48,824 nt of DNA from Anaerolineaceae bacterium. Lineage in GTDB: Bacteria > Chloroflexota > Anaerolineae > Anaerolineales > Villigracilaceae. Of the stretch, positions 25,034-35,446 are shown one piece after another. The DNA is taken from contig VFJR01000006.1 in the NCBI GenBank assembly GCA_009885945.1, positions 1-48,824 on the forward strand, given 5' to 3'. The position numbers and the translations under genes were made by a program. The stretch's first letter is position 1. Each line of letters opens with the position of its first letter. A model generated the notes under the pieces. The model had not been told where the DNA came from, did no database searches, and saw only the letters and a list, made by a program, of their open reading frames with translations.

Positions 25034-26248
25034 ATGATGAACATAGATGAACAAGTAGAACTCTTAATGCAAGGCACCGAATACGGCGATGAAGAAACAA
25101 AAAAGAATATGACCGCCGAACTTCGCCAACGCCTGACCGAATCTCAAAAAGAGGGTAGACCTTTACGCGTCTATTGCGGCTACGACCCTACATCTACTGA
25201 CTTACATCTTGGTCATACCATCTCCATGCGTAAACTGCGTCAATTTCAAGATCTTGGCCACGAAGTAACTTTTCTGATCGGCAGTTATACTGCCCTCGTG
25301 GGAGATCCTTCTGATAAGAATAAAGCGCGTCCCGTTCTCACGCAAGAACAAGTTGCATCCAACGCAAAAACATACGCAGAACAAGCCTTTCGTGTATTGG
25401 ATCCACAAAAGACAATAGTGCGCTATAACGGCGAGTGGCTCTCAGAACTTTCCCTGCTCGATCTGATTCGTCTTGGACAAAACTTTACCATCCAACAATT
25501 TTTAGCGCGCGAAAATTTCGACAAGCGCCTCAAATCCGGCGAGCCTGTGTATTTGCACGAAACCTTCTACGCACTCATGCAAGGGTATGATGCCGTCGCT
25601 ATGAAAACAGACGTACAAATTGGCGGCACAGATCAATTATTTAATATCATTGTTGCAGGCAGAAAACTTCAAGAAGCTCTTGGACAAAGACCTCTGGTTG
25701 GTGTCATTTGCGGAATTCTACCCGGCACCGATGGCGTGCAGAGAATGTCGAAATCCACAGGCAACATTGTGCCGATCAACTCTGGCGCAGATGATATGTA
25801 TGGCAAGCTAATGTCCATTCCAGATGCTGCCATGGAAAAGTTTATGAACCTTGTTACACGCTGGTCGCCAAAAGAAATTGAGACTCTTTTACAAGAACTT
25901 GCATCAGGCGCAATGCATCCGCGCGATGCAAAGATGAAGATGTCGCTTGAGATTGTGAGCATCTTCTATGGGGAAGAACAAGCTCAAGCCGCGCAAGAAG
26001 CGTTTATCAAAACATTCCAAAAAAAGGAAGCGCCTGACGAATTGCCCGAATACAAACTACAGGATGGTCAAACTATTCTTGATGTAATCTTGGCAACAAA
26101 CTTGGCGCCCAGCAAAGCCGAGGCACGCAGATTAATAGAACAAAAAGGCGTGAAGCTAGACGGCAAAACACTGGAAAATGGTGCGATCCCCTTTCCTCAA
26201 AAGGGCGTTCTGCAAGTTGGAAAGCGCAAGTATATAAAAATAATTTAA
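25034..26248 (+). CDS. tyrS: Tyrosyl-tRNA synthetase
   Basis: This enzyme charges tRNA-Tyr. The class I HIGH motif appears as HLGH (58-61) within YCGYDPTSTDLHLGHTISMRKL. The KMSKS motif appears as RMSKS near residue 236. The C-terminal S4-type RNA-binding domain contains NLAPSKAEARRLIEQKGVKLDGK. The length (404) and motif spacing fit the TyrRS type of many Gram-negative and Chloroflexi species. A GGAG site lies 7 bases before the ATG at 25034. ATG at 25037 is an alternative. Confidence 0.96.
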   Translation: MMNIDEQVELLMQGTEYGDEETKKNMTAELRQRLTESQKEGRPLRVYCGYDPTSTDLHLGHTISMRKLRQFQDLGHEVTFLIGSYTALVGDPSDKNKARPVLTQEQVASNAKTYAEQAFRVLDPQKTIVRYNGEWLSELSLLDLIRLGQNFTIQQFLARENFDKRLKSGEPVYLHETFYALMQGYDAVAMKTDVQIGGTDQLFNIIVAGRKLQEALGQRPLVGVICGILPGTDGVQRMSKSTGNIVPINSGADDMYGKLMSIPDAAMEKFMNLVTRWSPKEIETLLQELASGAMHPRDAKMKMSLEIVSIFYGEEQAQAAQEAFIKTFQKKEAPDELPEYKLQDGQTILDVILATNLAPSKAEARRLIEQKGVKLDGKTLENGAIPFPQKGVLQVGKRKYIKII

Positions 26249-26277
26249 ATCCGAAAACTCGGCTTAATACAAAACAG

Positions 26278-26303
26278 TAGCGGCAGGCGAAAGCCTGCCG
26301 CTA
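26278..26303. terminator. Palindromic terminator that also contains the stop codon of the HD-GYP gene
   Basis: The 11-bp arm TAGCGGCAGGC and its complement enclose GAAA. On the minus strand the palindrome begins with the TAG that ends the sensor gene. It lies between convergent tyrS and the sensor gene. Confidence 0.8.
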
Positions 26304-29300
26304 TATATTTTCTACCATCTTCAGGAATATGGTTACAACCTGAGGATCAAAGTGCGTGCCGCTTTCTTGCTTAATATGCTCTGAAACCTTTTCTTTACTC
26401 CACGCATCTCGATAAGGACGATCAGAGAGTAAGGCGTCCCACACATCCACCACTGCAAAGATGCGCGCCGCGAGAGGAATCTCTTCGGCTTTTAAGCCAC
26501 GCGGATACCCGCTTCCATCCCAGTACTCATGATGACAATACGGAATGTCTAAAGCGGGCCGCAAATAAGCGATCGGCAATAATAAATCGTATGCATCACG
26601 AGGATGCTTGTGCATTTCAAGCCATTCATCATCATCAAGTTTTCCTGCTTTTCTGAGAATGTGATCTGGAACTCCCATTTTGCCAATATCATGCAGCAGC
26701 GCCCCGCGATAAATATGAATCAAATCTTCATTCCCAATATTCATTTGCCGCGCCAGCATCAAGGTCAAGTCTGTAACGCGACGGGTATGTCCTTGCGTTT
26801 CTTTATCTCGTAATTCAAGCGCCTTGCCCCAACCTTCCAAGGTTGTATCATACGCCATTTCCAATTCCTGCTTTGAGCGTTGTAAATTATCGAACAAATT
26901 CGAGTTATCCAAAGCAATTGTAGCTTGCCCTGCAAGTGTACGTACAAAATCCACCCAATCTGCTGTTGGCACAAAGGAGTGTTTGAAAAAAGCTTCTAAC
27001 ACTCCTTTTCCCTGCCCTTTGCTAACTAACGGAACACCATAATAACTTACATAATCACCGACTACCAAATGTTTCTTGGCGGAATCAACAGAGAGATCTT
27101 CAATATAGACATCATTTCTATTCATAAAAGCGTCAGCGCTTAAAGGATCCCTGAGCGCTGCAGCAAGGTAGCCCAGCGCTGTATTATCAAAACCTCTGCC
27201 AGCAACAAACGTAAGTGTGTTTTGATATTGCTGATATTCAAATATCACCGCACCATCAACACCCATTTCCTTCAACATATAATCCAGCAGAATATTAAGT
27301 GTCACTTTCAAATCAAAACTCGAGGCAATCGCAGAATCAATTTCTCGCAGCGTGGTCAAATGATGAACTTGGCGAACTGTGCTTTCAAAAAGCTCTGCTC
27401 TATAAATAGAACTTCCAGCAATTTCTGCAAGCGTCGAAAGAATATATACATAATTCTGGGTAATTTTGCGCGGCAAGCCCAGCGCAACTCCTATTCCGCC
27501 AATTGTTTTAGTACCCGCTTGAATAGGCACTACAATTGCGCTCCAACCTACTCCATAATGCGCAACAACTTCACGATTTGCCATAGGGTCTGCAAATAGA
27601 TCATCCGAAATATAAGGCTCGCCCGTCATAAACACCCGCCCAATAATCCCAGCTGTTGGTTTAAATTCTTTATTTGGCAGGTTTTCAAAAATGCCGCTCG
27701 CTAATTTTTGCACCAAAACATCATTAATTGGGTCGTGCATCCAAATCGAAACCGAATCAGTATCAATGATCTTTTTTGTCTCGGCTAACAAGATCGGCAG
27801 CATTTCATGCGGTCCTTTTGCAGAACGCATCGCATTAGAAAATCGGCTGATCATTTCCTGTTCGTCGAGCTGACGATACGTCTCATGATATAGACGCGCA
27901 TTTTCAATAGCGATTGCAGCTTGTTGAGCAAGCCTTACGAGAAAATCTAATTCATATGCTTTGAACGCCAGCCCTGGGCCCGTTCGCCAAACAGCAATCA
28001 AACCCACTAATTTTTCTTTAAACAAAATAGGCGCACCCATAATATATTCGTCAGATGCAACTTGAGTGTCTTTGACAATTACTGTGCGTGAATCATGTTC
28101 GGTATTATTAACTATCTCGGCAATTTTACTCAGAGCGATACTTCCCAGAATACCATCGCCTAGCTTAAGTGGATCATTTTTAATCTCTTCAGCTTCTTCA
28201 CCGAAGGCAGCAATTGCCCGCAAAATGTCATTTCCTTCTTCAACCATATATACAGCGCTGGTTTCTGTGTGCATAAGTTCTTTCGAATACAGCGCCACAC
28301 GCTCCATGACGATATTTAATTGCAATGTTTCTGAAATACCTCTTCCTACTTCTGCGATGGCTTCTGCCTCCTTCTCTCGGCGCAGCGTTTCTTCAAACAA
28401 CCTGCTCGCCTCAACTGCAACAGAAATTTGGTGGGCAATACTTATCAGAAAATTCAGTTCAGATTCATCAAAATTGCCGTCAACCCGCATTCTCCATGCA
28501 TTAATTGCTCCAATTGCTTTGTCTCGCAACAAAAGTGGGGCAGACATCATAATTTCTTTGCGCCCTTCATCAATGGAAGTTTCCGGCACGGTATAAGAAC
28601 GACTATCTTTTGCAAAGTCATTGACAACTTCTGGTAATTTATTTAACACAACATTGCCAGTGATGCCTTGCCCCACAACAATTGTGTGCGAAAGCAGTTG
28701 ATCGCGATACTTTCCCTCTGCCGAAACGATCTTGAGGGTACACTCATCGTCTTGCAATAAATAGACAGCCATATGACTTGCAGTTAGCAGGGAAGCTCCT
28801 TGTTGAATCACATCATCTAGAATTGGCAGTACATCACGCGAGGTGGCAATTTTATTGGTTATTTCTGCAAAAGTCTCAATGATTTTTGAGCGCTTTCTTT
28901 CAGTTTCATACAAACGCGCATTCTCAACAGCAACGGAAATATGATCTGCAACTACGATTGCTAGGTTTTCATCAGCCTGTGTGTAACGACTTGGAGTGTT
29001 ACTATCCAAAGTAATCAAGCCAATAATTCGTTCCTTATAGATCAACGGAACAATCATAAATGCGCGAATATTCTCAGCACCCGCCATTTGAATATAGCTA
29101 CTTTCTGCGGTTACATCTGGGATATTTTTTAGCCTTTTTTCATATATAACCTGTTTATTGATTGGGAAATTAATAACTGGAAAAAGTTCATTCTCATTAA
29201 ACAACTCTGACTTAAAACCAAAAGTTGCTACAAGCCGTAAGTCTTCCCTTTCAAGCAACTGAACACTGCCAAAATCAGAAGGAATTAGCTTGAGGAGTTG

Positions 29301-32300
29301 ATTCAGCAGGGATTGCAGAACCAAATTTAGGTCGAGGGAAGATGCGCCTATTTTCATTAAATCCACGATCGCCGCTTCATGCTCTAATTGGATTTGCTTT
29401 ACCTCCAAAAGGCGAATCCTCTCTAAGGCAGAACCCAACCCGTCTGCAATTGTCGCTAAAAACCTTTCGTCGCCTTCGGTAAACATCCCTATTTCATGGC
29501 TTTCTACATTCAAAACGCCAATTACCTTTTCATTGACGCGAATTGGAACACATAATTCAGAGTGTATATCCGTGGCTATTTCTATATAATTTGATTCCTC
29601 TGCAAGATCATATATAATGACAGATTTTCCAGTTGAAGCAGATCTTCCGGTGATTCCGCGGTCTAATGTATAACCTTGCGTCCAATTAGCAACATTTGCC
29701 CCAACATAGGAAGGGTGCGGAATTAATAAGTTGCCTGCTTCATTGATCAATAAAGCTCCACACACATCTGGGTACACGCTAGTAAGGGTTATCACCACGT
29801 TCGTGATAATCTCGTCTTCAGAAATTCCTTGCGCTTCTGCCTGAGCTGCGTTATGTAACACTACCAACTCCCTCAATTGACGCTGAAGGATTTTATTACT
29901 TTCCCACACGGTTCGCTCAACAGCTTTACGATCAGTAACATCTTCTACCAGAGCAATAACTACCTGCTGACCAAAATAATTTCCTTTATAAAAATGAATA
30001 TCACAAGGAAATATCTCACCAGTGCTGCGCAAGCCCAAAAACTCAAAATGCTGAGGCTCGCCATCAAATGCATTTTTTATTCTTTCTGCTATTTTCTCAA
30101 TACTTTTCTGGTTCGGTGAACTTAAAAAAGAAAGTGTTTTTCCAAGCAACGCTTCTCTGGGGTAACCGCTCATAACCGCAGCTCCGTCGTTCACATCCAA
30201 AAACTGACCCTCTTTATTTTGAATATAAACAGCCTGGCCAATGGTATTAAATAGATCCCGAAAGCTAACCTCACTAGCCCGCAATGCTTGCCCGGCCTGC
30301 TCTTGTTCTGTCAGGTCTGTGATTACCGCAATTGTTCCTGAGATCTGCCCGTCTACCCATCGTGGAGAGCCAGTAACCCGCACAGGAATTTCACGCCCAT
30401 CTTGATGGATTAAATGGTTCCTATACGACGAAGTTATTCCTTGGCTTCGCCGCTCTTTTTCTTCTGCTAATATTTCTTTTCTTTCTTCGCTGGAAGTCTC
30501 TTCAGGGCTCTGACCTATAAGTTCGTCCGAGGTCTTGCCAATCATTTTGGCAAAAGCAGGATTAACATATTCAAATACGCCATCTTTGTTTGAAACAGTT
30601 AAACCCTGTGCCATGCTATTCAAAATATTACTTGCAAAATCTCTCTCTGCTTTCAAGGCATTATCTGAAATTTCACGCTGAATAGCCGAACCTAAAAGAT
30701 TACCAGCAACCAAAAGCGCATCCACTTCAGACGGCAGCCAACTTCTGTCTTTATCAACGCACTCGTCGTAGCCGATATATCCCCAAAGCTTTTGCTCCAC
30801 AAAAATCGGCACTGAAACCAGCGAGTATATGCCTTGCACCTCAAGGATTTTTTTCTCCTCTGCTGAATACTCAGTCCAATTTAGCAAAACTGGCTGACCC
30901 TGCTCAAGCAATTCTATCCATGCTACACGCCCAGTTTCAATTATCGGCTGATTTTGCAAATTAGGATTGGCAATTTGAGCGACAATACCATCTCGCACCC
31001 ATTCGAAAATCTGCGACGAACGCCTTATATTATCTGCATCTACTGTTAAATTAAATACATAAACACGGCTCGCCAAAGTAGCCATGCCTAATTTCTCTAG
31101 CACAATACCAATTCCTGCGCGCCAATCATTGAGCATTAAAAATTGCTGTGCGGCAAAACTTACCGCACTTAATATCGAGTCTCTTTTATTTAAAGCAGTT
31201 AAGGCTATTTTCTGCTCGGTAATATCATACAACATTGAAAGAATACAGCGCTGGTTACCTAACCAGAGTGTTTCATAAAACGCTAAGGCTAATCTCTTTT
31301 TTCCAGCTGATATATTTATTTCATCTTCCACTGCAAGCAAGCTTCCCTCAACTTGCAAATGCTGAAGAAAATCAGCGCGGCCCTTCACGCTCACTCCTGT
31401 AACGTCTATGATACTTCGCCCTATAAGTTCATCTCTGTAAAATCCAGTATATTCACAATAAGCGCTGTTAACATCTAAAAATACCCCGTCATCCCATCGT
31501 GTGATACAGATCGCAATCGGGCTGGATTGAAAAATCTTCAAAAACTTCTCTTCACTTTGCAAAATTGCATCTGCCGCAGATTTTTCTTCTGTAATATCTA
31601 ATAGGATGCCCTGCCAATAACGCGGTTTACCTTGTTCGTCTAAGAGAAGCTGTGCCTCTTCCCTTACCCAACGATACTCCCCATCCTTGCGCCGCAGGCG
31701 GTATTCAATATAAAAAACTTCGCCTGTCTCGCTGGAACGAACATCTTCGCGCAAGACTCGATCCTTATCTTCTGGGTGCAAAGAATTTTCCCATATCGCA
31801 TCCCCTTGCGCCCATTCTTCTGGGCTATAGCCTGTCAGTTCAAAGATCTTTGGACTCATATAGTGAGAAATGCTTGCATCATAGAAATCATCCAGGAAAA
31901 CAACAGCGGGTATTTTTTCCACCAACGAGCGGTATCTATCCTGGCTTTCCTGCAACGCCTTTTGCTGTTGGCGAATTTTTATTTGCGCCACCGCATTGGT
32001 TAACACAACCGGCAGACGATTTAAATAATCATGTTTCTTAACAACATAATCCACCGCCCCCGCTTTAAAGGCAGAGATGGCAATTTCATCATCTCCTTGG
32101 TTTGTAATAATTACGATTGCTGGAGGGGAAGTAAATTCCTGGACTGCCTTAATTAAATCCAACCCTGTTCCATCTGGTAGACGAAAATCACATAACACTA
32201 CATCATATTCAATTTCATTTAATTTTAAAAGAGCCTCGTTTATATACCCCGTAGAATCGAGTAAAAACTCTACCTGGCTAGCCTGCAATGTCCGGCGTAC

Positions 32301-32345
32301 AAGCTCAATGTGCGCTACTTCATCTTCAACATACAGAATTTTCAT
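26301..32345 (-). CDS. Giant response regulator: REC, PAS and GAF domains with a C-terminal HD-GYP
   Basis: HD-GYP domains hydrolyse cyclic di-GMP (or related dinucleotides). The modules, with approximate residues, are REC 1-120 with phosphoacceptor Asp53 in VLCDFRLPDG; PAS 132-258 and 262-380; GAF 386-560; PAS 566-685 and 688-805; six GAF domains 819-1810; HD-GYP 1820-2010. The HD-GYP carries the metal motif LLHDIGK and the signature HHEYWDGSGYP. No GGDEF and no histidine kinase domain is present. Its partner kinase is not in the window. At 2014 residues it is far larger than typical HD-GYP proteins. It may integrate several redox or small-molecule signals, but ligands are unknown. Its stop lies at the edge of the terminator palindrome at 26278. 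Confidence 0.93.
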   Translation of the reverse strand: MKILYVEDEVAHIELVRRTLQASQVEFLLDSTGYINEALLKLNEIEYDVVLCDFRLPDGTGLDLIKAVQEFTSPPAIVIITNQGDDEIAISAFKAGAVDYVVKKHDYLNRLPVVLTNAVAQIKIRQQQKALQESQDRYRSLVEKIPAVVFLDDFYDASISHYMSPKIFELTGYSPEEWAQGDAIWENSLHPEDKDRVLREDVRSSETGEVFYIEYRLRRKDGEYRWVREEAQLLLDEQGKPRYWQGILLDITEEKSAADAILQSEEKFLKIFQSSPIAICITRWDDGVFLDVNSAYCEYTGFYRDELIGRSIIDVTGVSVKGRADFLQHLQVEGSLLAVEDEINISAGKKRLALAFYETLWLGNQRCILSMLYDITEQKIALTALNKRDSILSAVSFAAQQFLMLNDWRAGIGIVLEKLGMATLASRVYVFNLTVDADNIRRSSQIFEWVRDGIVAQIANPNLQNQPIIETGRVAWIELLEQGQPVLLNWTEYSAEEKKILEVQGIYSLVSVPIFVEQKLWGYIGYDECVDKDRSWLPSEVDALLVAGNLLGSAIQREISDNALKAERDFASNILNSMAQGLTVSNKDGVFEYVNPAFAKMIGKTSDELIGQSPEETSSEERKEILAEEKERRSQGITSSYRNHLIHQDGREIPVRVTGSPRWVDGQISGTIAVITDLTEQEQAGQALRASEVSFRDLFNTIGQAVYIQNKEGQFLDVNDGAAVMSGYPREALLGKTLSFLSSPNQKSIEKIAERIKNAFDGEPQHFEFLGLRSTGEIFPCDIHFYKGNYFGQQVVIALVEDVTDRKAVERTVWESNKILQRQLRELVVLHNAAQAEAQGISEDEIITNVVITLTSVYPDVCGALLINEAGNLLIPHPSYVGANVANWTQGYTLDRGITGRSASTGKSVIIYDLAEESNYIEIATDIHSELCVPIRVNEKVIGVLNVESHEIGMFTEGDERFLATIADGLGSALERIRLLEVKQIQLEHEAAIVDLMKIGASSLDLNLVLQSLLNQLLKLIPSDFGSVQLLEREDLRLVATFGFKSELFNENELFPVINFPINKQVIYEKRLKNIPDVTAESSYIQMAGAENIRAFMIVPLIYKERIIGLITLDSNTPSRYTQADENLAIVVADHISVAVENARLYETERKRSKIIETFAEITNKIATSRDVLPILDDVIQQGASLLTASHMAVYLLQDDECTLKIVSAEGKYRDQLLSHTIVVGQGITGNVVLNKLPEVVNDFAKDSRSYTVPETSIDEGRKEIMMSAPLLLRDKAIGAINAWRMRVDGNFDESELNFLISIAHQISVAVEASRLFEETLRREKEAEAIAEVGRGISETLQLNIVMERVALYSKELMHTETSAVYMVEEGNDILRAIAAFGEEAEEIKNDPLKLGDGILGSIALSKIAEIVNNTEHDSRTVIVKDTQVASDEYIMGAPILFKEKLVGLIAVWRTGPGLAFKAYELDFLVRLAQQAAIAIENARLYHETYRQLDEQEMISRFSNAMRSAKGPHEMLPILLAETKKIIDTDSVSIWMHDPINDVLVQKLASGIFENLPNKEFKPTAGIIGRVFMTGEPYISDDLFADPMANREVVAHYGVGWSAIVVPIQAGTKTIGGIGVALGLPRKITQNYVYILSTLAEIAGSSIYRAELFESTVRQVHHLTTLREIDSAIASSFDLKVTLNILLDYMLKEMGVDGAVIFEYQQYQNTLTFVAGRGFDNTALGYLAAALRDPLSADAFMNRNDVYIEDLSVDSAKKHLVVGDYVSYYGVPLVSKGQGKGVLEAFFKHSFVPTADWVDFVRTLAGQATIALDNSNLFDNLQRSKQELEMAYDTTLEGWGKALELRDKETQGHTRRVTDLTLMLARQMNIGNEDLIHIYRGALLHDIGKMGVPDHILRKAGKLDDDEWLEMHKHPRDAYDLLLPIAYLRPALDIPYCHHEYWDGSGYPRGLKAEEIPLAARIFAVVDVWDALLSDRPYRDAWSKEKVSEHIKQESGTHFDPQVVTIFLKMVENI

Positions 32346-32462
32346 GGGTTTTTTTACTCTGTAACTACGGCATCCAATCTTTATTATAGAGTACTTTGTT
32401 CATCCTGAGAGCGCGCAATTTTATTGGCAATTTAATAGATTCGGCAAAATTAATTCTTTCTG

Positions 32463-32636
32463 TTATCTTCGACGCCGCGGTCGTGCAAAGCGTCCTCCTA
32501 AAACCAGCGAAATCAAGACCAGCGCAATCGCTATCCACGAAAACAAATTATTATCAGCAGAAATCCCAATCGCTAGAAATATCATACTGACGATCAAAAG
32601 AATAATTGATACTGCCTTACGTTGATTCAAATTCAT
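32463..32636 (-). CDS. Small two-helix membrane protein
   Basis: A 57-residue protein starting MNLNQRKAVS has two hydrophobic segments (VSIILLIVSMIFLAIGISA and FSWIAIALVLISLVLGGRF) and ends with an Arg-rich tail (ARPRRRR). I chose the ATG at 32636, preceded by AAGGAAA. An in-frame ATG at 32663 would add nine residues. No homologue is recognised. It is too small to call with certainty but is consistent with real small membrane proteins. Confidence 0.5.
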   Translation of the reverse strand: MNLNQRKAVSIILLIVSMIFLAIGISADNNLFSWIAIALVLISLVLGGRFARPRRRR

Positions 32637-32680
32637 TATGAATGGTTTCCTTTTTGGGGTCATAACTTTATTTAATAACT

Positions 32681-32761
32681 GATGTTACGCAACGTCCCGC
32701 AGGCTTGAGCAGCTCAACAAGGTTTTTTCAAGGAACCTGCGGGACGTTCTGTGTAAGGTCA
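32681..32761. repeat. Palindromic element with TGACCTTAC-type ends; hairpin CCTGCGGGACGTT
   Basis: Outer ends TGATGTTACGCA (32681) and TGTGTAAGGTCA (ending 32761) are imperfect inverted repeats. An inner 13-bp perfect hairpin is AACGTCCCGCAGG (32691-32703) and CCTGCGGGACGTT (32736-32748). TTAATAA flanks it on both sides (32672-32678, 32763-32769). The TGA of its right end is the stop codon of the following minus-strand hydrolase gene. Confidence 0.65.
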
Positions 32762-34126
32762 ATTAATAAACTTCACTTCTTCGAATGGGCTTGAATTTTC
32801 AAACAAATTCGACTTGCCTTCATTCAATGTAACTTCAAAGAAATCAATCAGGTATGCATACACAATTTCACTTACGCGCGAACCTTTTAAAGGACCTTTC
32901 AAACCAAGTTGAGCGGCAATCGGCGAAAGAAAAGGCAAATCGCTAAAATCCATATGGGCAGTGCCATTAATTTCAATGACCCCGAAGTTATTCTGTAATT
33001 TTGGTCGAAAAATTTTCAAGAGCGCGTTGTTCCTGCTATTCACATTATCCACCCAAACTTGGCTAAACATAAAAAACGAAGGTTGTGAAATTCCTTTTTC
33101 AAGCACATCTTCAGAGACGGGGCGCAAAAATGGATCCATACCCAACACAGCTTTACAGCGTGCATCAGTAACACAAAATTGGATGGCAGCGCCGCCGCCA
33201 GTTGAATGACCATAAGCCCCAATATGTGAAAAATCAATATGTGCTTTGAAAAAAGAAGCCGCTTCACTCTGCGCCTCAAGCTGGTCCAGCGTAAACGACA
33301 TGTCCTCAGCCCATTGATCGCCCAACACTCTGGCGATAGTTTCATAGTTTAGACTGCCATCATCTGACGGCAATGCCTCGGGGTTATTAGGCGCAACAGT
33401 TCCGTCTGGAAAAACGGTCACAATCGCACCATATGTATGCTGTGGGGCAACAACGATAAATCCACGACTCGCCAACTCAATGGCTTGCCCGGTGCTTTGA
33501 GCATTGAAACTCTTCCAACCATGTGAAAATAAAACGATAGGGAAAAGTTTATCTGAATTTACGAACTGTGCATTTTGATAGGCAGGCAATCTCAATAGAG
33601 CAATGTGCTCAAGAAAAAAAGGCGGCATGTCGATAAACGTAGAGAGTGCGGGTGTATATATATCAGGATACGAAACCCATGAAGACTTAACATCTGTGGT
33701 TTTTATTTCGGCAGGATACCAAACTTGGATCATGAATCTGCGCGCTTCGTCTTTAGCGGAATATAATTCCTTACGAGAATTATCTACCAATTCGAAAGAA
33801 GTAGTGCCTACTTGGTAAGGTCCCTTTGGATTGGGAATGGCAGGAACAGGCAAAAGGGTAGGTAAAGCTATAAAAAGGGCAAGCAAACCAATCGTTAAAT
33901 AAGAAGCGGCAGGTTTTATATCAAAAGAAAAATATGCAAACACAGTCAGCATCAAAGTCAATGCATACAGCGGAATCATTTGCCAGCGATACCCTTCACT
34001 ATAAAGATGGGCAATCAAAACCAGAACAGTAAAGGCTGGCAGTAGCGTGACCTGAAAAGGGCGCGGGAATTTCCAAACTAAATAAATCGCGAGCAGGATA
34101 GGAATACATGTTTCAAAAAGTCTCAT
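32759..34126 (-). CDS. Membrane-anchored alpha/beta hydrolase of PAF-acetylhydrolase/dienelactone type
   Basis: Four hydrophobic segments fill the first ~105 residues. The hydrolase domain begins VGTTSFELVDNSRKELY and contains VQVWYPAEI, the oxyanion region VLFSHGWKSFNAQSTG, SRGFIVVAPQHTYG and the nucleophile elbow GAYGHSTGGGAA. Asp in AVLGMDPFLRP and His in NGTAHMDFSD complete a plausible triad. This matches phospholipase/PAF-AH II-like families, so a lipid ester is a reasonable guess for the substrate. The gene diverges from the nucleotidyltransferase gene (36 bp apart), and its stop is contributed by the repeat element. Confidence 0.85.
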   Translation of the reverse strand: MRLFETCIPILLAIYLVWKFPRPFQVTLLPAFTVLVLIAHLYSEGYRWQMIPLYALTLMLTVFAYFSFDIKPAASYLTIGLLALFIALPTLLPVPAIPNPKGPYQVGTTSFELVDNSRKELYSAKDEARRFMIQVWYPAEIKTTDVKSSWVSYPDIYTPALSTFIDMPPFFLEHIALLRLPAYQNAQFVNSDKLFPIVLFSHGWKSFNAQSTGQAIELASRGFIVVAPQHTYGAIVTVFPDGTVAPNNPEALPSDDGSLNYETIARVLGDQWAEDMSFTLDQLEAQSEAASFFKAHIDFSHIGAYGHSTGGGAAIQFCVTDARCKAVLGMDPFLRPVSEDVLEKGISQPSFFMFSQVWVDNVNSRNNALLKIFRPKLQNNFGVIEINGTAHMDFSDLPFLSPIAAQLGLKGPLKGSRVSEIVYAYLIDFFEVTLNEGKSNLFENSSPFEEVKFIN

Positions 34127-34162
34127 TCTGTGATTTTACTTGCTTTGGCGTAAAATATAAAC

Positions 34163-35446
34163 ATGGAATCTTTGCTGCATTTAATGGAAGATGAAAAAAT
34201 ATTGCGGGCTGAGCGTCTGGATGTATTACGGCGTGTTGGGCAGTCTGCAAAAAATCCCGCGTATGTTGTTGGAGGGTTTGTGCGCGATCTATTATTGCGC
34301 AAGCCTGTTTCCGATTTTGATATTGTCAGCGAGGGAGATGCGATTGCGTTTGCGCGTTCTCTCGCAAAACAATATGGCGGACAGGTTACCGCACATGCAA
34401 ACTTTGGCACAGCAAAATGGTTTTTGAACGAAAATTCTTTTGTAGATTTCATCACTGCCCGCAGTGAAATTTATACCCATAACGCCGCGCTTCCTACAGT
34501 GAAATTCGCTTCTTTAAGCGAAGATATTTTGAGACGCGATTTTACAATTAACACATTGGCTATCCGCTTAGATGGAAATCACTTTGGCGAAGTGCGTGAC
34601 GATATAAATGGACAAGCAGATATTAAAAAGGGAATTGTTCGTGTCTTGCACTCAAACTCTTTTTTAGATGATCCTACGCGCATCTATCGCGCTGTGCGCT
34701 ATGAGCAGCGCTATGGATTCAAGATAGATGTAGAAACTGCTGAATTGATTCCTGAAGCAATCAGGCTGATAGAAAAACTCTCCGCCCAACGGATTCGGCA
34801 TGAGTTGGATTTAATATTAGACGAGCCGAATGCGCATCTCATGATCGCGCGTCTAGCTGATTTAAATTTGCTCAAATCGATTCATCCTGCTTTGTCAAAT
34901 GAATTTGCAAGCATATCGATTCTTAATCAAAAGATTATCAACTTTGCTGATCTACAGATCGCAATCGACAATCTTAATGACATTGGTGTATCTATGCCAA
35001 GGCGTGATTTTTTATGGCTATTATGGTTGATGCCCCTTTCTGCAGACTCACTTAAATCTTTAAATACACGGCTTAGTTTTACCGCAAATTTAATGAAGCT
35101 GCTGCTTTCAGGTTCTGAGTTACTAAAAAAAGCAAATCAATTATCTGGTTTAAGCCCAAGTAAATGTGTGCAATTTTTAGATACATTCCATTTGGAATCT
35201 GTTGCAATAGTATATTTATTAAATCAAGACGCTCAAATAAAAAATAAATTGTATACTTATTTACATAGCTGGCGCCATATCAAAGCCAATATCACTGGGG
35301 TGGACTTAAAGGCGCGTGGAGTTCCTGCGGGACCAAAATACAATGAAATTCTATGGAAAATTCGCGCGGCATGGCTAGACGGCATAGTCAACGATAAAAC
35401 TCAAGAAGCCAATTTACTTATGGAATTATTGGAGATTAAATTATGA
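34163..35446 (+). CDS. cca: CCA tRNA nucleotidyltransferase / poly(A) polymerase family protein
   Basis: The protein adds or repairs the 3' CCA of tRNA, or polyadenylates. The nucleotidyltransferase domain has YVVGGFVRDLLLRKPVSDFDIV with catalytic DFD, RSEIYTHNAALPTVKFA, RRDFTINTLAIRLDG and DDPTRIYRAVRYEQRYGF. A C-terminal RNA-binding helical domain follows. The tRNA-Gln in this window lacks an encoded CCA, so such an enzyme is needed. The gene ends ATGA, overlapping the start of the STAND gene. A CCA specificity over poly(A) is likely but not proven by sequence. Confidence 0.9.
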   Translation: MESLLHLMEDEKILRAERLDVLRRVGQSAKNPAYVVGGFVRDLLLRKPVSDFDIVSEGDAIAFARSLAKQYGGQVTAHANFGTAKWFLNENSFVDFITARSEIYTHNAALPTVKFASLSEDILRRDFTINTLAIRLDGNHFGEVRDDINGQADIKKGIVRVLHSNSFLDDPTRIYRAVRYEQRYGFKIDVETAELIPEAIRLIEKLSAQRIRHELDLILDEPNAHLMIARLADLNLLKSIHPALSNEFASISILNQKIINFADLQIAIDNLNDIGVSMPRRDFLWLLWLMPLSADSLKSLNTRLSFTANLMKLLLSGSELLKKANQLSGLSPSKCVQFLDTFHLESVAIVYLLNQDAQIKNKLYTYLHSWRHIKANITGVDLKARGVPAGPKYNEILWKIRAAWLDGIVNDKTQEANLLMELLEIKL

